Positions 33,145 to 33,837 of a DNA stretch of 33,837 nt are shown here, piece by piece (position 1 is the first letter of the stretch; the number at the start of each line of letters is the position of its first letter). The position numbers and the translations under genes are program-made. The stretch is taken from assembly GCA_002842145.1 (NCBI GenBank), contig PHCF01000025.1, forward strand, positions 1 through 33,837. Reading direction: 5' to 3'. The stretch is from Betaproteobacteria bacterium HGW-Betaproteobacteria-6 (GTDB taxonomy: Bacteria > Pseudomonadota > Gammaproteobacteria > Burkholderiales > Rhodocyclaceae). The notes under the pieces are model-generated. The model saw nothing but the letters and a program-made list of their open reading frames with translations, ran no database searches and was not told the DNA's origin.

Positions 33145-33642
33145 ATGAATTGGTCAAAAGTGCCCATGCGGGCCTGGTTTGCGACATTGGGGCTGGGTTG
33201 CCTGGGACTAGTTGCAGTCGGTATGGAGCTGCAAACCCTGTTGCGTCTGGCCCCTTGTCCGCTCTGCATCTTCCAGCGCCTGCTCTATATCGTGATCGGC
33301 ATAATCGGACTGCTCGGCTTCATCTGGCCGGCTGGACGGATGTTGTGGTCTCTGCTGGCCGGTAGCCTGGCTGTTCTGGGCTTCGGTGTCGCCAGCTACC
33401 AGACCTGGATGCAGGCGTTTCCCGACTTGGCGCCGGAATGCAGCTTCACCGATCCCAACGCCATCGAGCGTCTGGTTGACTGGCTCGGCATGGAGTGGCC
33501 CTCGATGTTTCTCGCCACGGGCTTCTGCACCAGCCGTGACTGGGTGTTCCTCGGCATGTCTATGGCCAACTGGTCGGTGCTGATCTTTGCCGGCATCGTG
33601 GTCTATGCAGCATTGCTTTTCCGGCAGAAACAGGCAGCCTGA
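33145..33642 (+). CDS. dsbB: Disulfide bond formation protein DsbB
   Basis: DsbB re-oxidises DsbA and passes electrons to quinones in the inner membrane. The 165-residue protein has four hydrophobic spans (about 10-30, 43-62, 68-88, 142-162). The first periplasmic Cys pair is C39-P-L-C42 (APCPLCIFQR) and the second is C100 and C129 (ECSF, GFCTSRDW). All four catalytic cysteines are present. The ATG at 33145 has GAGGAA about 9 nt upstream; an adjacent TTG is rejected. Followed by a terminator shared with convergent rpmG. Confidence 0.95.
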   Translation: MNWSKVPMRAWFATLGLGCLGLVAVGMELQTLLRLAPCPLCIFQRLLYIVIGIIGLLGFIWPAGRMLWSLLAGSLAVLGFGVASYQTWMQAFPDLAPECSFTDPNAIERLVDWLGMEWPSMFLATGFCTSRDWVFLGMSMANWSVLIFAGIVVYAALLFRQKQAA

Positions 33643-33650
33643 AAAAACAA

Positions 33651-33670
33651 AACCCGCCGAAAGGCGGGTT
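33651..33670. terminator. Bidirectional terminator between dsbB and rpmG
   Basis: AACCCGCC, GAAA tetraloop, GGCGGGTT. On the minus strand the stem is followed by TTGTTTTTTC, a good T-rich tail for rpmG; on the plus strand only TTTG follows, so dsbB termination is weaker. Confidence 0.8.
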
Positions 33671-33695
33671 TGTCGAATGCTCTGGAGAAGCTGAA

Positions 33696-33837
33696 TTACT
33701 TCAGCTTGACTTCCTTGTAAGCGACATGCTTACGAGCTTTCGGGTCGTACTTCATGAACTCCAGTTTTTCAGGCGTCGTGCGCTTGTTCTTGGAGGTGGT
33801 ATAGAAGTGACCGGTGCCAGCTGTGGATTCCAGCTTG
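33696..33837 (-). CDS. rpmG: 50S ribosomal protein L33, 5' end outside window
   Basis: The visible 47 codons read [18 protein letters not shown], then [27 protein letters not shown], the canonical bacterial L33 sequence; only about the first nine residues are beyond the window edge. L33 is a small 50S protein near the E site, usually cotranscribed with rpmB (L28), which would lie just outside. This form lacks the CxxC zinc-ribbon pairs, so it is the zinc-independent type. It ends 26 nt before the shared terminator. Confidence 0.95.
   Translation of the reverse strand, partial: KLESTAGTGHFYTTSKNKRTTPEKLEFMKYDPKARKHVAYKEVKLK

Overview
This 33.8 kb window is high-GC (mostly about 63-66 percent), densely coding chromosome from a Gram-negative bacterium. 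Best fit: a betaproteobacterium of the Rhodocyclales (Dechloromonas/Azonexus-like). This rests on protein family resemblance and the gene set (Hda next to a HAD-IB phosphatase, purM, endonuclease-type MutL, DedA-purN-DUF3108 block, ovoA, DsbB, rpmG), not on any marker search. No rRNA, tRNA, IS element, prophage or CRISPR array was seen.

Layout. 1-3158 (minus): truncated HAD phosphatase, hda, two small unknown ORFs, and tyrS broken by an internal deletion. 3296-4267 (minus): a lower-GC HrgA/COG2958-type gene with a PD-(D/E)XK-like signature. 4401-6039 (plus): purM and an RlpA-like barrel protein. 6122-10266 (plus): RND efflux adaptor and pump behind a TetR-type inverted repeat. 10331-14864: a signalling block (receiver protein, FIST sensor, soluble histidine kinase) with miaA on the opposite strand. 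14904-20445 (minus): TonB-like protein, Cache-PAS-GGDEF-EAL protein, mutL. 20489-26004 (plus): tightly overlapping operon dedA / lipoprotein / purN / DUF3108 / RsmB-like methyltransferase / MscS channel. 26139-28181 (plus): TonB-dependent receptor. 28290-30364 (minus): ovoA (ovothiol synthesis), also broken. 30461-32994 (minus): RstAB-like two-component system (kinase broken) followed by two tiny proteins, apparently under an OmpR-type direct repeat, and a strong terminator. 33145-33642 (plus): dsbB, then a shared terminator and the 3' part of rpmG (minus).

Two things stand out. First, a roughly 36-bp bipartite element (AT-rich block containing AAATTTTGGCC, then a block centred on the inverted repeat CGGT-TG-ACCG) recurs at least five times clearly and four or five times in degenerate form, on both strands, between genes and inside reading frames, with the two halves about 22 bp apart every time; mutL carries two opposed copies in its linker. 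Second, three conserved genes (tyrS, ovoA, an RstB-like kinase) are each interrupted by a clean out-of-frame internal deletion while the rest of the protein is intact. That is either real gene decay or an assembly problem, and must be settled before physiology is inferred.
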